From Dyadobacter psychrotolerans (lineage in GTDB: Bacteria; Bacteroidota; Bacteroidia; Cytophagales; Spirosomataceae), in contig NZ_SMFL01000027.1 in assembly GCF_004349265.1 (NCBI RefSeq), positions 1-48,477 of the forward strand: a DNA stretch of 48,477 nucleotides, read 5' to 3'. The position numbers were made by a program, and so were the translations under genes. The notes beneath the pieces were generated by a model, which did no database searches, had not been told where the DNA came from, and saw only the letters and a list, made by a program, of their open reading frames with translations. Position 1 is the stretch's first letter. Each line of letters opens with the position of its first letter. Below are positions 18,017 to 26,382 of the stretch, piece after piece.

Positions 18017-18305
18017 ACGAATAGATCCGAGGGATAACGTTGCTGTAAAATAACTTTCCCTAATTTACTGCAAAATAATCAGATAAGTAAAGCCAGGTAG
18101 TGATACGAACAAAACTTTAAAGACAACTGAACGCTTCATTATGCATGCTGTATCCAGCAATCATCCGCAGGATCGACAACCCTATTATCTGAAAATAAGG
18201 CCTGTTTACCTATCAAATAAATTTTAAGAGGAGGGTTTCTTAGAGAAGGGTTTTAAAACTTTAATGTCATTCAAAATACACACTGATTTCTGGCACAGCA
18301 AAGAT

Positions 18306-19364
18306 CTATGGATTGTACTCCCAGATATCATCATATTGAATCAGGCCTGTATTGTCACCAAAACAGATATAGGCTTTGTCACCCACTGAGAAACCGAAAG
18401 CGCCATGTCTGATCGGACCAGTAAAATCAGGATTTTTCTTCCAGGTCAAATTACTGGTATTAAACTCCCAGATCTCGTTTTTGAAAGTATAAAAATTATA
18501 GTCTTTTCCTCCCAGATAAAAAAATATACTATTGCCGATAATCCATGAAGTCTGAGGAGCTGCATCATATGGGAAATTATTTGTTTTGAGCGTCGTAAAC
18601 CGATCCGCTTGCGGAGAATACGTTGTTACATACAGGGAGTCTACCATTTTACCAAATTCGGTAACAGGTCCTGCGCCACCGCCAAACAGGTATCCTTTCC
18701 CGTTAAACCCAAACTGAAGCTGTGTCGTTTTTAAACGGCTTAGCGAGTAAATTCCATCTTTTTTTGACCAACTGTCAGAAACTGAATTGTATTGGTAAGT
18801 GTCCGCAATGTATCTGTATCCGTTTTTGGACTGCCAACCACACACATAGGCATTGCTTCCAATCACGAAGATGCCGGGGAATTCGATTTCGGGAACAATA
18901 AAATCAGCTTTTCTGCTCCAAACGTCCGTATCGGGATTGTACTCCCACATCGAATTTACATTGGTGTAATCGCCGTTAAAAAAAGTAAGACCAGGACCGT
19001 AGTAACCTTTCTCGCCAATAGCCATCATCACACTGCCACCATCCTTGGTTGGAAGCCGCTGTTTTGGCGTGAAAACATTGCTCGAAGGATCGTAACACCA
19101 AAAATCGCTTTCTAGGTCCTGGTAGATCATATCTACTTTAAAATAGGCCTTTCCTTTCAGGACAAAAAGGAATTTATAAACCGCGTTCTCATTAAAAAAA
19201 TCGCCCATTTTCCGCCATGCTCCCCGGACAACGGGCTGCGCCTTACCGACAAGCAAAACCTGTTTTTCATGTTTGTTCTTCGGAATTTCCATGCAGGACA
19301 AAAATGTAGCAGCAAAACAAAACACGAAACCCAAAATGTTAATTACTCTTCCTGTTTGAGACAT
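18306..19364 (-). CDS. Kelch-repeat lipoprotein
   Basis: A 352-residue predicted lipoprotein with signal peptide and lipobox LSC (about residues 22-24). The mature part is a beta-propeller of Kelch type. Repeats carry the pattern of a Gly-Gly or Gly-Lys-Gly-Tyr strand followed by W-[EQ]-[YF]-[DN]-P: MWEYNPDTDVWSRKADF, TYQYNSVSDSWSKK, IWEFNTSNLTWKKNPDF and the final IWEYNP. Such proteins bind other proteins or glycans at the surface. No partner is evident, as neighbouring genes are other small secreted proteins. The conserved WxYNP at the last residues suggests the propeller is complete. Confidence 0.75.
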   Translation of the reverse strand: MSQTGRVINILGFVFCFAATFLSCMEIPKNKHEKQVLLVGKAQPVVRGAWRKMGDFFNENAVYKFLFVLKGKAYFKVDMIYQDLESDFWCYDPSSNVFTPKQRLPTKDGGSVMMAIGEKGYYGPGLTFFNGDYTNVNSMWEYNPDTDVWSRKADFIVPEIEFPGIFVIGSNAYVCGWQSKNGYRYIADTYQYNSVSDSWSKKDGIYSLSRLKTTQLQFGFNGKGYLFGGGAGPVTEFGKMVDSLYVTTYSPQADRFTTLKTNNFPYDAAPQTSWIIGNSIFFYLGGKDYNFYTFKNEIWEFNTSNLTWKKNPDFTGPIRHGAFGFSVGDKAYICFGDNTGLIQYDDIWEYNP

Positions 19365-19590
19365 AGATTAACTAAATTTTGTTTTTGCCGAAAGTAAGAC
19401 CGGCGGCAAATTTTGTTTTTTAAATTATATATCAATAGCGCTCTCTGGTGATGTTATGAGTGCAAACATTGGCAGCCAGGCGTAGAGAAACTGTTTACAT
19501 GCCGAAGCTGACTATTGGTACCGAATTGCTACCCGCTGCCTGCGAACAGAAGTCAGAGCACTTATTTGCCGCCAGCGGGTATACCATTAA

Positions 19591-20370
19591 TTATAAACGC
19601 TTAAAGACGTAATTAGCTGGTTGGTCCACGCCGTTGTCGTCTTTGTGGTATTCCAGGGTCTTTAAAGTGCTCGTCGTTAATTCCCGTATGATCACGTAAT
19701 CTCTTTCTTCGTTTAGAGTACTTCCCATAGTCCAGAATACTAAGCGGTCCGACTTGGTCGAATGCCACTTCCAGTTGATGGTTTGTGATTCAAAAACTTC
19801 TCCTTTACTGAAAATCTGTGCCAGGTAGGTGCCCGAAGAGGTAAACAAAAAGGTAACCTTGTCCACTGGTTTTTCCCATTGGCTGTTATTGGTAAGAATG
19901 CTGGCGCCATCCTGATCCGCTGTGAGTGACCACAGATGTGAAAGCAGTTTTGTTTTATCACTTGTATCAACCGCAGCAGATTTATTTGCAGTGATCGTCA
20001 GGGTTTTCGCTGAATAGGTGAGTTTGAGACTAATTTTATCCTGGGAGATTTTGATTTCTTTTATCGAGCCAAATTTATCGAGGGAAATTTCTGTCGCGCT
20101 GATTGCATTGAATTTTCCTGTTGCCAGTGTCTGTGAAACATTGTAAACAAGGAAAGTGCTGTCGCTTAGAAATTCCAGGAACGCCTCATCAGCCGTTGTT
20201 CTTCCGCTGCTGGACTGGATAATCCATTTTCCGACAATATCACTTTGCAGCTTACCTTTTTCATTTGGTGTTTCAGGTTGAGGCATATCTTTGCTATCTT
20301 TTGAACACGACTGGAAAAGTAAGGCAAATGCGAAAAGGAAAAAGAGATTGGTAAAAACGATGCGCTTCAT
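19591..20370 (-). CDS. Lipocalin-like lipoprotein (259 aa)
   Basis: A signal peptide with lipobox FQSCSKDS (Cys at 22) is followed by two beta-rich halves. The first begins IVGKWIIQSSSGRTTADEAFLEFLSDSTFLVY, the 'GKW...F..D...' pattern of Bacteroidota lipocalin-like domains. The second resembles it with LSHLWSLTADQDGAS and VTFLFTSSGTYLA. It may thus be a tandem of two small barrels. Membrane-anchored, exported; ligand unknown. It lies downstream of a weak small ORF and upstream of the Kelch-like gene on the same strand, with 226 bases between, so co-transcription is uncertain. Confidence 0.7.
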   Translation of the reverse strand: MKRIVFTNLFFLFAFALLFQSCSKDSKDMPQPETPNEKGKLQSDIVGKWIIQSSSGRTTADEAFLEFLSDSTFLVYNVSQTLATGKFNAISATEISLDKFGSIKEIKISQDKISLKLTYSAKTLTITANKSAAVDTSDKTKLLSHLWSLTADQDGASILTNNSQWEKPVDKVTFLFTSSGTYLAQIFSKGEVFESQTINWKWHSTKSDRLVFWTMGSTLNEERDYVIIRELTTSTLKTLEYHKDDNGVDQPANYVFKRL

Positions 20371-20499
20371 AAATTGAGGTTGATTGATTAAATTGTTAAA
20401 AAGTATTTATCGTTGAATTCAGGTAACCGTAAACCGTTTCGGTTTTATGTTGATTCTTTAAAGGACGATTTTCCTGTAAGCAGATGTTACATAGCCAGC

Positions 20500-20697
20500 T
20501 CACTGACCTTTTTCAACCGGAGCATTAAACGGAATTTCACGGTGTATGTAGTATGAAACAGGTGATACAGAAAACGATTCTCCTACCGGCAAGATCTGTT
20601 TAAATCGTATGCTTTTGCCTGCACTGGCAATACCAGCGAACAGAAAACCTCTGGAATAAACCAAACCAGCATTTTGATTACCAGTCATTATTTTCAT
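20500..20697 (-). CDS. Possible small protein (65 aa), weak
   Basis: An open frame from ATG at 20697 contains GLVYSRGFLFAGIASAGKS and ends in VEKGQ. It has no recognised domain and lies between the lipocalin-like gene and the divergent kinase gene. Composition is reasonable for a protein, but nothing else supports it. Confidence 0.25.
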   Translation of the reverse strand: MKIMTGNQNAGLVYSRGFLFAGIASAGKSIRFKQILPVGESFSVSPVSYYIHREIPFNAPVEKGQ

Positions 20698-21022
20698 TTC
20701 TATTGTTGATTAAAAGTGACAAAACGCATTTGGTGCCTGGTTCGAATGAAGTTCAAAAAAACAGTTTTTAAGATCACAATCTGCTTGCTGCGCTCCCAAT
20801 CTGGCCGTTTTTGTTCCCAAGTCGTCTAAAACGGTTCCGAACTACCTCCACAATGGCTGAAATCGCCGATTTAATGCATCTGACTAAAACCCCTTCACCA
20901 ATACTCTGAAAACGGATCAATCTTTTGGAGATTGGAAAACTGTGTTTTCAGCTTTCAGATATTACAGCTATATTTAGATATGAATCAGTACTTCGGATTC
21001 GTGCTGACTAAACTTTTGATCA
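20698..21022. other. Upstream region of the histidine kinase gene
   Basis: No gene is seen. The region should hold the kinase promoter. A near match TATATTTA lies about 60 bases before the start but does not fit the full consensus. Confidence 0.45.
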
Positions 21023-22789
21023 ATGAGCCTGATGCGTAGGTTGGCTTTGCTCTATTTCCTTTTGCTTGTAACCCACTGCGCCTCTGCGCAAAGCGGAGCG
21101 GATTCGGCTAAAAACGATCTTCTTTTCAAGCTGCAAAGAGACTTAACTGCTTACAAGCAAGCGGTCAGTTCGCATGACACGGCCGGCATCTCCGAATCCT
21201 GTTATCTGATCGCAAAGCGGCAGATCGCACTTGGAAATTATGCGCAGGCGCAAAAGCTGCTTCTGGAATCCATTCAATTTCAGAAGCCTGAAAGACCAAG
21301 TGAGCTTACCGGAAAAGTCTACCTTCGCATGCAGGAGATACAGTTTATTTTGGGCAACTACCAGCAGGCATTAAAATATTGCCGTATTGCTCTTCAAAGC
21401 TTTAAGGCGGCCAATTCGAACAGGGGTTATATGAGCGTATACAGCGCCATGGGGGCCTGCCATCTTCTGGCCTGGGAAGTAACCCAGAAATCAGCCCGTT
21501 TACCATCTCAGACTTTATTGGACAGCGCCATTTATTATAACACCAAATCGCTTGCAGCTGCAAAAGCACTCAATTCGGCCATCGATATTGGCCTTGCCCA
21601 TCAGCAGCTTGGGCGATGCTGGTTTTTTAAAAATGAGCCGGCTAAAAATTTGTTCCATAAAAAAGCGGCGATGGAAATCTACAGCCGGCAAAATCTGAGC
21701 AATAACAGTCTGGAGATCAAAAATCTGATAGCCATGGAATTCCTGAGTCAGAACGATCCGGTTTCTGCAAAAAAGTGGCTGGATGCTGCCAGAGCGCACG
21801 AAGAAAAGCGGGGCACGTACATTGGAATGAAAATAACTTTGGAACAGTGCTACGCTCAGTATTACGAGCAAATCCATGATTGGAAGGCCGCCCTTTCCTC
21901 CCATAAGAAAATCAATGATTTAAAACAGGCACATCTCAACCAGTATCGCAGCGAAACCGTCGAAGGCATCCGCAAAACCTATGATTACCAGATCAAGGAG
22001 CTGCAAATAAAGGCTAACAAAAAAGAGATCAGTCTTTTGCAAAACGCAGATAAGACCAAAACCAGATTGCTTGCCGGCTCTGGCATTTTGCTTTTGATTG
22101 CTTTGGCGGCAAGCGTTTTATATGGTTTTTTATACGTGAAGTACAAAGCCGTCAGCGCTCACAATCAAATGCTGATCAAAGAACAGAGTCACAGAACAAA
22201 AAACAGTCTGCAGGCAATTTCGGCTCTTTTGAATTTGCAGCTGTTTAAATCCACTGAACCGCTGGCAAATCTGGCCCTTGAAGAAAGCCTTCTGAGAATA
22301 GAAGCGATCAACCTGGTCCACCAGAAGCTTCACCAGACCGAGCTGCCCTTATTTATTGATCTGCGCGGATACATCACAGAACTAATAGAGAATATCCTTG
22401 TGATCCATCAAAAGAAAATCCATTTTAGCTGCCAGCTTGATTCGGTTCTGCTGCATGCAGAAAAGGCAGTACCATTTGGACTGATCATTAATGAACTTAC
22501 TACAAACGCCTGTAAATATGCATTTGTCAGCAAGCAGGCAGAATTAAGCATCGCCTGCCATTACAGAGCCGACCGGATTTACTTTGAATTTAAAGACAAT
22601 GGAAAAGGTTTTAATCCCAAGCAAAAACAAGCCGGTTTTGGACTGGATTTAATTGAGAACCTGGCTGTCCAACTCAAGGGAAGTTCAGAATTCATGGGCG
22701 GGTCGGGATGTGATTTTCGCATGTCTTTTCCGGTAAGCGATCATTTTATTGTTACAAACTCAACGTCTGCTTACAGCAGCGCAGGCTGA
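21023..22789 (+). CDS. TPR-containing sensor histidine kinase (HisKA_2 family)
   Basis: A 588-residue inner-membrane sensor kinase. After the signal peptide (THCASAQ) come TPR-type helical repeats in the periplasm (about residues 35-305), a coiled coil, one membrane helix (about 349-371) and the cytoplasmic kinase. The phospho-acceptor is His390 in the HisKA_2 motif EQSHRTKNSLQAISALL, and the ATPase shows INELTTNACKYAF (N box) and DNGKGF (G1). The ATP lid is short, as usual for this class. It ends nine bases before the LytTR regulator, its evident partner. The signal sensed is unknown; in this architecture the TPR part is thought to receive it. Confidence 0.9.
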   Translation: MSLMRRLALLYFLLLVTHCASAQSGADSAKNDLLFKLQRDLTAYKQAVSSHDTAGISESCYLIAKRQIALGNYAQAQKLLLESIQFQKPERPSELTGKVYLRMQEIQFILGNYQQALKYCRIALQSFKAANSNRGYMSVYSAMGACHLLAWEVTQKSARLPSQTLLDSAIYYNTKSLAAAKALNSAIDIGLAHQQLGRCWFFKNEPAKNLFHKKAAMEIYSRQNLSNNSLEIKNLIAMEFLSQNDPVSAKKWLDAARAHEEKRGTYIGMKITLEQCYAQYYEQIHDWKAALSSHKKINDLKQAHLNQYRSETVEGIRKTYDYQIKELQIKANKKEISLLQNADKTKTRLLAGSGILLLIALAASVLYGFLYVKYKAVSAHNQMLIKEQSHRTKNSLQAISALLNLQLFKSTEPLANLALEESLLRIEAINLVHQKLHQTELPLFIDLRGYITELIENILVIHQKKIHFSCQLDSVLLHAEKAVPFGLIINELTTNACKYAFVSKQAELSIACHYRADRIYFEFKDNGKGFNPKQKQAGFGLDLIENLAVQLKGSSEFMGGSGCDFRMSFPVSDHFIVTNSTSAYSSAG

Positions 22790-22798
22790 AAAATTTTT

Positions 22799-23557
22799 AT
22801 GAGTCAATTAAAACACATCTTAATTGTCGAAGATGACTATCTGCAAGGGATTAGTATGACCCAAAACCTGACAAGTGAAGGTTTTAGTATCTCAGGTATT
22901 GCCCGAAATATACAGGAAGCTGTCAAGATCATCAGCAGCAAACCCGTTGATCTGGCTTTAATCGACATGGTTTTAGACGGGCCAGAGGACGGGGTGATTA
23001 CAGCGAAGGAGCTTATGAAAATAAAATGGGTGCCCATTATCTATATTACCGGCAGCAGCCCTTTTCAGGCCAAAGACCGGTTGAAAGAGACTTTTCCCGC
23101 CGCTTTCTTCCAAAAACCGCTTCGCTACAAAGAACTTGCCGTGCAAATCGAGCTGGCGCTCAATAACTTTGAGGCGGGCGCCTATCCCAGCTCAGATAAA
23201 TTTAAAACAGACCACATATATCTGCCCAGCGGTAAGCGGCTGATCAGTATAAAACTCGACGAGATCCTTTATATAGAAGCTGACAAAAGGGAATCTTATG
23301 TCTTTCTCTCAAAGAATGAGATCGCCAGGATGGCTGAGGGCGCTGCCCAATCACCGCTGACGGTTTCTGTGGGCATCGGGCGCATTTCTCCAAAGCTGCC
23401 AGCTCAGTTTTTCAGGGTCTCCCGCTCGCTTGTCATTAACCTGAATCATATCCACAAAATAGAGGGCCACACCATTCATTTACAATCGCATGTTATCAGC
23501 ATTCCCGAAGCTAGAACCAAGCGGTTGATGCATCAGTTGACGATTTTGAGAAAATAA
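22799..23557 (+). CDS. LytTR-family response regulator
   Basis: A 252-residue response regulator, partner of the kinase just upstream. The receiver (residues 5-120) has the acidic pair EDD at 11-13, phospho-acceptor Asp56 in LALIDMVLD, Thr85 in YITG and Lys106 in FFQKPL. The LytTR DNA-binding domain (about 138-250) has the expected core LDEILYIEADKRESYVFL, then FFRVSRSLVINLNHI. LytTR proteins bind direct repeats about 20 bases apart. No target gene is evident here. Confidence 0.92.
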   Translation: MSQLKHILIVEDDYLQGISMTQNLTSEGFSISGIARNIQEAVKIISSKPVDLALIDMVLDGPEDGVITAKELMKIKWVPIIYITGSSPFQAKDRLKETFPAAFFQKPLRYKELAVQIELALNNFEAGAYPSSDKFKTDHIYLPSGKRLISIKLDEILYIEADKRESYVFLSKNEIARMAEGAAQSPLTVSVGIGRISPKLPAQFFRVSRSLVINLNHIHKIEGHTIHLQSHVISIPEARTKRLMHQLTILRK

Positions 23558-24097
23558 AAATCATCTGTGCACATCAATTAGCCCTGGCTGTCAAATTTAA
23601 AGTCTCCTGCACGCGTCGCTGACATTCTGCCTTACGTGGTCTAACCAATCTGCAAGCCATTGTGCCAACCATATAAATCGATTTGCATACTTTGTCTAAA
23701 ATTCCAACGTCCTAATTGTGGGAAGCCTAATAATAGGCCACTTTTGTAGTCAGTCCGCCACGAGCGCTGCAATTGGTTGGCTGAACTACAATCCCAACGA
23801 TTAGGGAGTAGTTTTTCCAACAGATTTATTTTCTTTAAATATCCACCCACACGTTTGGTTGGTGTCAAATTAGGTTGATTCCACAGCATTTTTTGCTCTG
23901 CTTGGCCGTCAGTTTACTCCGAATTTTCCAACCAAGATGATAAAATCAGGTTAAATGGGATAAAGTAATCCCTAAAAGCGCTTCTCTTTGGGTGCGCGTC
24001 AAAATAGTTCAAATCAATTTTCCAATTACTGCTTACCTTTTAGTCATATAGGGTATATAATTGATATACAGCTTTAAAAACACTCTAAAATAAACTA
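23558..24097. other. Gap between regulator and sigma-factor genes
   Basis: No supported gene. A minus-strand open frame at 23641-23889 is rich in Trp, Asn, Gln and Arg and does not look like a known protein. The stretch contains the short motif CCAAC/GTTGG at least seven times in both orientations, which may be a decayed repetitive element. The last 40 bases carry the sigma-factor promoter. Confidence 0.4.
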
Positions 24098-24105
24098 TAT
24101 CTTTG
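24098..24105 (+). promoter_or_regulatory. Candidate -7 box of the sigma-factor gene (TATCTTTG)
   Basis: TATCTTTG matches TANNTTTG and lies 27 bases before the ATG at 24133. It overlaps the in-frame TTG at 24103, which argues against that codon as the start. Confidence 0.5.
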
Positions 24106-24132
24106 ACATCGAACGCATTCCCTTGTTGTAGC

Positions 24133-24723
24133 ATGTCAAATAAAAAGCTTGTCTTAGATGACTCAGAACTTTACAGTTTACTAATTGATACCGATAATCC
24201 AAAAGCCCAGACACAGGCATTCGATTATATTTATCAACATTTTTACCGCCAGGTTTTAACATTGGTAACGCAGAACAACGGCTCACAATCCGATGCGGTA
24301 GATACTTTTCATCAGGCAATAACAAATTTTTTTATTAGCATAAAGGAAGAGAAATATAGCTATACCGGGCTAGCAGCAATAAGCAGTTATATCTATCGAT
24401 ACAGTAAATATATTTGGCTTAACGAATTACGCCGCCGTAAAATCAGACCAAAGGCTGAATACTCCGAAGATTATCAGATAGCCGATAAAAAAGATTTAGT
24501 AAAAGAACTGGAACGGAAAGAAAAATTAGATGCGATAGCAAAAGCACTCGGTCAATTAAAGGATGGTTGCCGGGAGATAATTGAATGGTTTTATATAGAC
24601 GAGCTGCGACAGCGGGAGATTGCAGAAAAGCTTGGAATTAATGAGCCTGCGCTCAAGCAAAGGAAATATTCGTGCACAAAACAATTAATAAGAATCACAA
24701 GAGGTATTTATCCGGACTTTTAA
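24133..24723 (+). CDS. ECF-type RNA polymerase sigma factor
   Basis: A 196-residue sigma factor of the extracytoplasmic-function type. Region 2 is seen as AFDYIYQHFYRQVLTLV and AISSYIYRYSKYIWLNELRRRK (about residues 28-105). Region 4 lies near the C-terminus with GCREIIEWFYIDELRQREIA and KLGINEPALKQRKYSCTKQL, giving the HTH that reads the -35 element. The ATG at 24133 is preferred because the earlier TTG lies in a promoter-like box. The next gene starts three bases after its stop and probably encodes the anti-sigma partner. In Bacteroidota, sigma factors of this type often sit beside caspase or CHAT protease genes; here a caspase gene lies convergently just beyond. Confidence 0.9.
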   Translation: MSNKKLVLDDSELYSLLIDTDNPKAQTQAFDYIYQHFYRQVLTLVTQNNGSQSDAVDTFHQAITNFFISIKEEKYSYTGLAAISSYIYRYSKYIWLNELRRRKIRPKAEYSEDYQIADKKDLVKELERKEKLDAIAKALGQLKDGCREIIEWFYIDELRQREIAEKLGINEPALKQRKYSCTKQLIRITRGIYPDF

Positions 24724-24726
24724 GCC

Positions 24727-25332
24727 ATGAATTTAAGCATAGAGCAATTCGAATATATAGAGGCTTACCTCCAGGGACAACTCAGCGAGGAGAAAAAGCA
24801 AGTCTTTGAGGCATCGCTGGATCTGGATGCAGAGTTAAAAAAAGAGGTCGAAACACAGCGCCAGCTTCGGTTGGGACTTCAGGTAATAGGCGTCCAGAAA
24901 CGCCTGAAAGAGGCGCACCAGCGTTACCTGGATAATTTAGATGACACGGAGAAACAGGAGGAAGAGGGAAACAATGTAAGGCCTCTCAGCCAACCAAAAA
25001 CCCGTCAGATAAGCTGGACCAACTGGGCTGTTGCAGCCTCCATTGCTCTGGTTATGAGCTTTGGATGGCTTTACAAAACACAGTATTACCTATCTTCGGA
25101 AGTTATTGTTTTTGCAGCCGAACAGGAAAGAAAACTTGCAATTGACTTCCGGGGGGAAGCCAATACAGTTGATAAACAGAAGCTGACTATTGAAAAAGCA
25201 CAATGGTTGATGGCCCTGGTTAAGATCAAAACAAAAGACAAAAAGGAAGCAAAAAGACTATTGACTAAAATCGCTGAAACGGACGGTCATTCTTTTCAAG
25301 AAGATGCAAAAACACTTTTGTATAAAATGTAA
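24727..25332 (+). CDS. Membrane protein, probable anti-sigma partner
   Basis: A 201-residue single-pass membrane protein. The N-terminal cytoplasmic part (IEAYLQGQLSEEKKQVFEASL) has the helical start seen in Bacteroidota anti-sigma-like proteins, but lacks the HxxxCxxC zinc motif. A helix at about 98-116 (NWAVAASIALVMSFGWLY) crosses the membrane. The outer part ends in a helical pair (KAQWLMALVKIKTKDKKEAK, KRLLTKIAETDGHSFQEDA) like a TPR. The start is three bases after the sigma-factor stop, so the two are made together. The likely role is to hold the sigma factor until a signal arrives (inference from the pairing). Confidence 0.7.
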   Translation: MNLSIEQFEYIEAYLQGQLSEEKKQVFEASLDLDAELKKEVETQRQLRLGLQVIGVQKRLKEAHQRYLDNLDDTEKQEEEGNNVRPLSQPKTRQISWTNWAVAASIALVMSFGWLYKTQYYLSSEVIVFAAEQERKLAIDFRGEANTVDKQKLTIEKAQWLMALVKIKTKDKKEAKRLLTKIAETDGHSFQEDAKTLLYKM

Positions 25333-25340
25333 AAAACCGC

Positions 25341-25393
25341 ACTAAAAAAAATAGCCCAATGCCTTTTTCGGACATTGGGCTATTTTTTTTAGT
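25341..25393. terminator. Perfect bidirectional terminator
   Basis: Two 21-base arms (25341-25361 and 25373-25393) are exact inverted repeats around an 11-base loop. Each has a GC core (AGCCCAATG / CATTGGGCT) flanked by a run of eight A or T. It ends both the plus-strand sigma/anti-sigma operon and the minus-strand caspase gene, whose stop codons lie 9 and 41 bases away. Confidence 0.92.
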
Positions 25394-25433
25394 ATCTAAA
25401 CAAGACAAACAATATCCTGCAAAAGAATAAATA

Positions 25434-26204
25434 TCAGGGAATGAGGGACAACACCAGGTCATCGGAAAACTTACCGGCAAAAACAGGAGCCTGTCCATTT
25501 GAAGCACCCTTTTTTACTCTCGGTGATACGTAGGTAAAAAGTTCTTTAATCGTCACTTTTTTATCCTGGTTTTTGTCGGCTTTACCCTGAAGTCCATTTA
25601 ACAAATAAAACGTAAAAAGACCACCCTTCACCCGTATGGTTTCCACCGAGCTTTGGCTCGACCTGGACGACAGAATCATAGCCACGTTAATATCATTAAA
25701 TTCTTTTACGGCCTTTGCCATACTTACCGGGGGCTTTTTACTTTTCATACTTCCCGACATACAGGCATCTGCAATGATGAGTTTTGTAGTTGCCTTCGAT
25801 GCTTTAAAAGCCTTCTTCACATCGGCATGTGTCAACAGACTGGATGGGTCTTTTTGTTTTACGTCGTAAGGAACAAAAGCGCTTTCTACACCGTGTCCGG
25901 AAAAATAAAAGATCACCCGATCATAAGGTCCCGCCTTTTGAAAAATGCGCATTGCTTCGGACATGTTGTTTTTGGTAGCCCGTTTGTTGGGCAGACTGAC
26001 CATGTTCTGATTGGGTACATTTCCACCCAAAGGAGATTTTAAAAAATCCATAAATCGGATCGCATCTTTATCTGCGTATTTCAAATCTCCGGTACGGTAG
26101 TCTAAAATTTCGTAATCGGATATGCCGACGATTACTGCATAGGTAGTTTGTGCAAAACAAGCTTGCGAAAACAGAAAGAGGAAGGAGAAGTTAAAGAATT
26201 TCAT
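25434..26204 (-). CDS. Secreted caspase-like protease (peptidase C14)
   Basis: A 256-residue caspase-fold protein with an N-terminal signal peptide (SQACFAQ), so it acts in the periplasm or outside. The catalytic dyad is visible: His104 in FYFSGHG and Cys148 in LIIADACMSG. The start of the fold (YAVIVGISDYEILDY...LKYADKDAIRF) is typical of bacterial metacaspase-like C14 proteins, which mostly cut after Arg or Lys. No p10-like extension or repeat domain is present, so it is a minimal protease. It is the last gene in a minus-strand series with an RCC1/vWD lipoprotein upstream, but a strong hairpin separates them. Substrate unknown. Confidence 0.9.
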   Translation of the reverse strand: MKFFNFSFLFLFSQACFAQTTYAVIVGISDYEILDYRTGDLKYADKDAIRFMDFLKSPLGGNVPNQNMVSLPNKRATKNNMSEAMRIFQKAGPYDRVIFYFSGHGVESAFVPYDVKQKDPSSLLTHADVKKAFKASKATTKLIIADACMSGSMKSKKPPVSMAKAVKEFNDINVAMILSSRSSQSSVETIRVKGGLFTFYLLNGLQGKADKNQDKKVTIKELFTYVSPRVKKGASNGQAPVFAGKFSDDLVLSLIP

Positions 26205-26305
26205 AAACGGGTTTTTGGTTAATATTTATGTAAAGCTATTAATTTGCTTTGCTTCATATTTGCAGGCACAATAAACTATTTTTTTATATCAGAAACACAA
26301 TCAGA

Positions 26306-26348
26306 GCTGCTTTATCAATCATGTGTTACATATGATTGATAAAGCGGT
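26306..26348. terminator. Long stem-loop between the RCC1/vWD and caspase genes
   Basis: Exact 14-base arms (26309-26322 and 26332-26345) pair around a nine-base loop, and the stem can extend inward by a G-U and two further pairs. It lies 34 bases after the stop of the RCC1/vWD gene on the minus strand. No U-run follows, so termination versus mRNA protection is open. Confidence 0.6.
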
Positions 26349-26382
26349 GGATCTGACGACCTTTTAAATGCTGGCAATCCTT

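Noticed and set aside
19498..19611. 37-codon plus frame (MPKLTIGTELLP...)
   Set aside because: Antisense to the end of the lipocalin-like gene and too short, with no support.
23641..23889. 82-codon minus frame rich in Trp, Gln and Asn
   Set aside because: It appears to result from the CCAAC-rich sequence; no domain or context.
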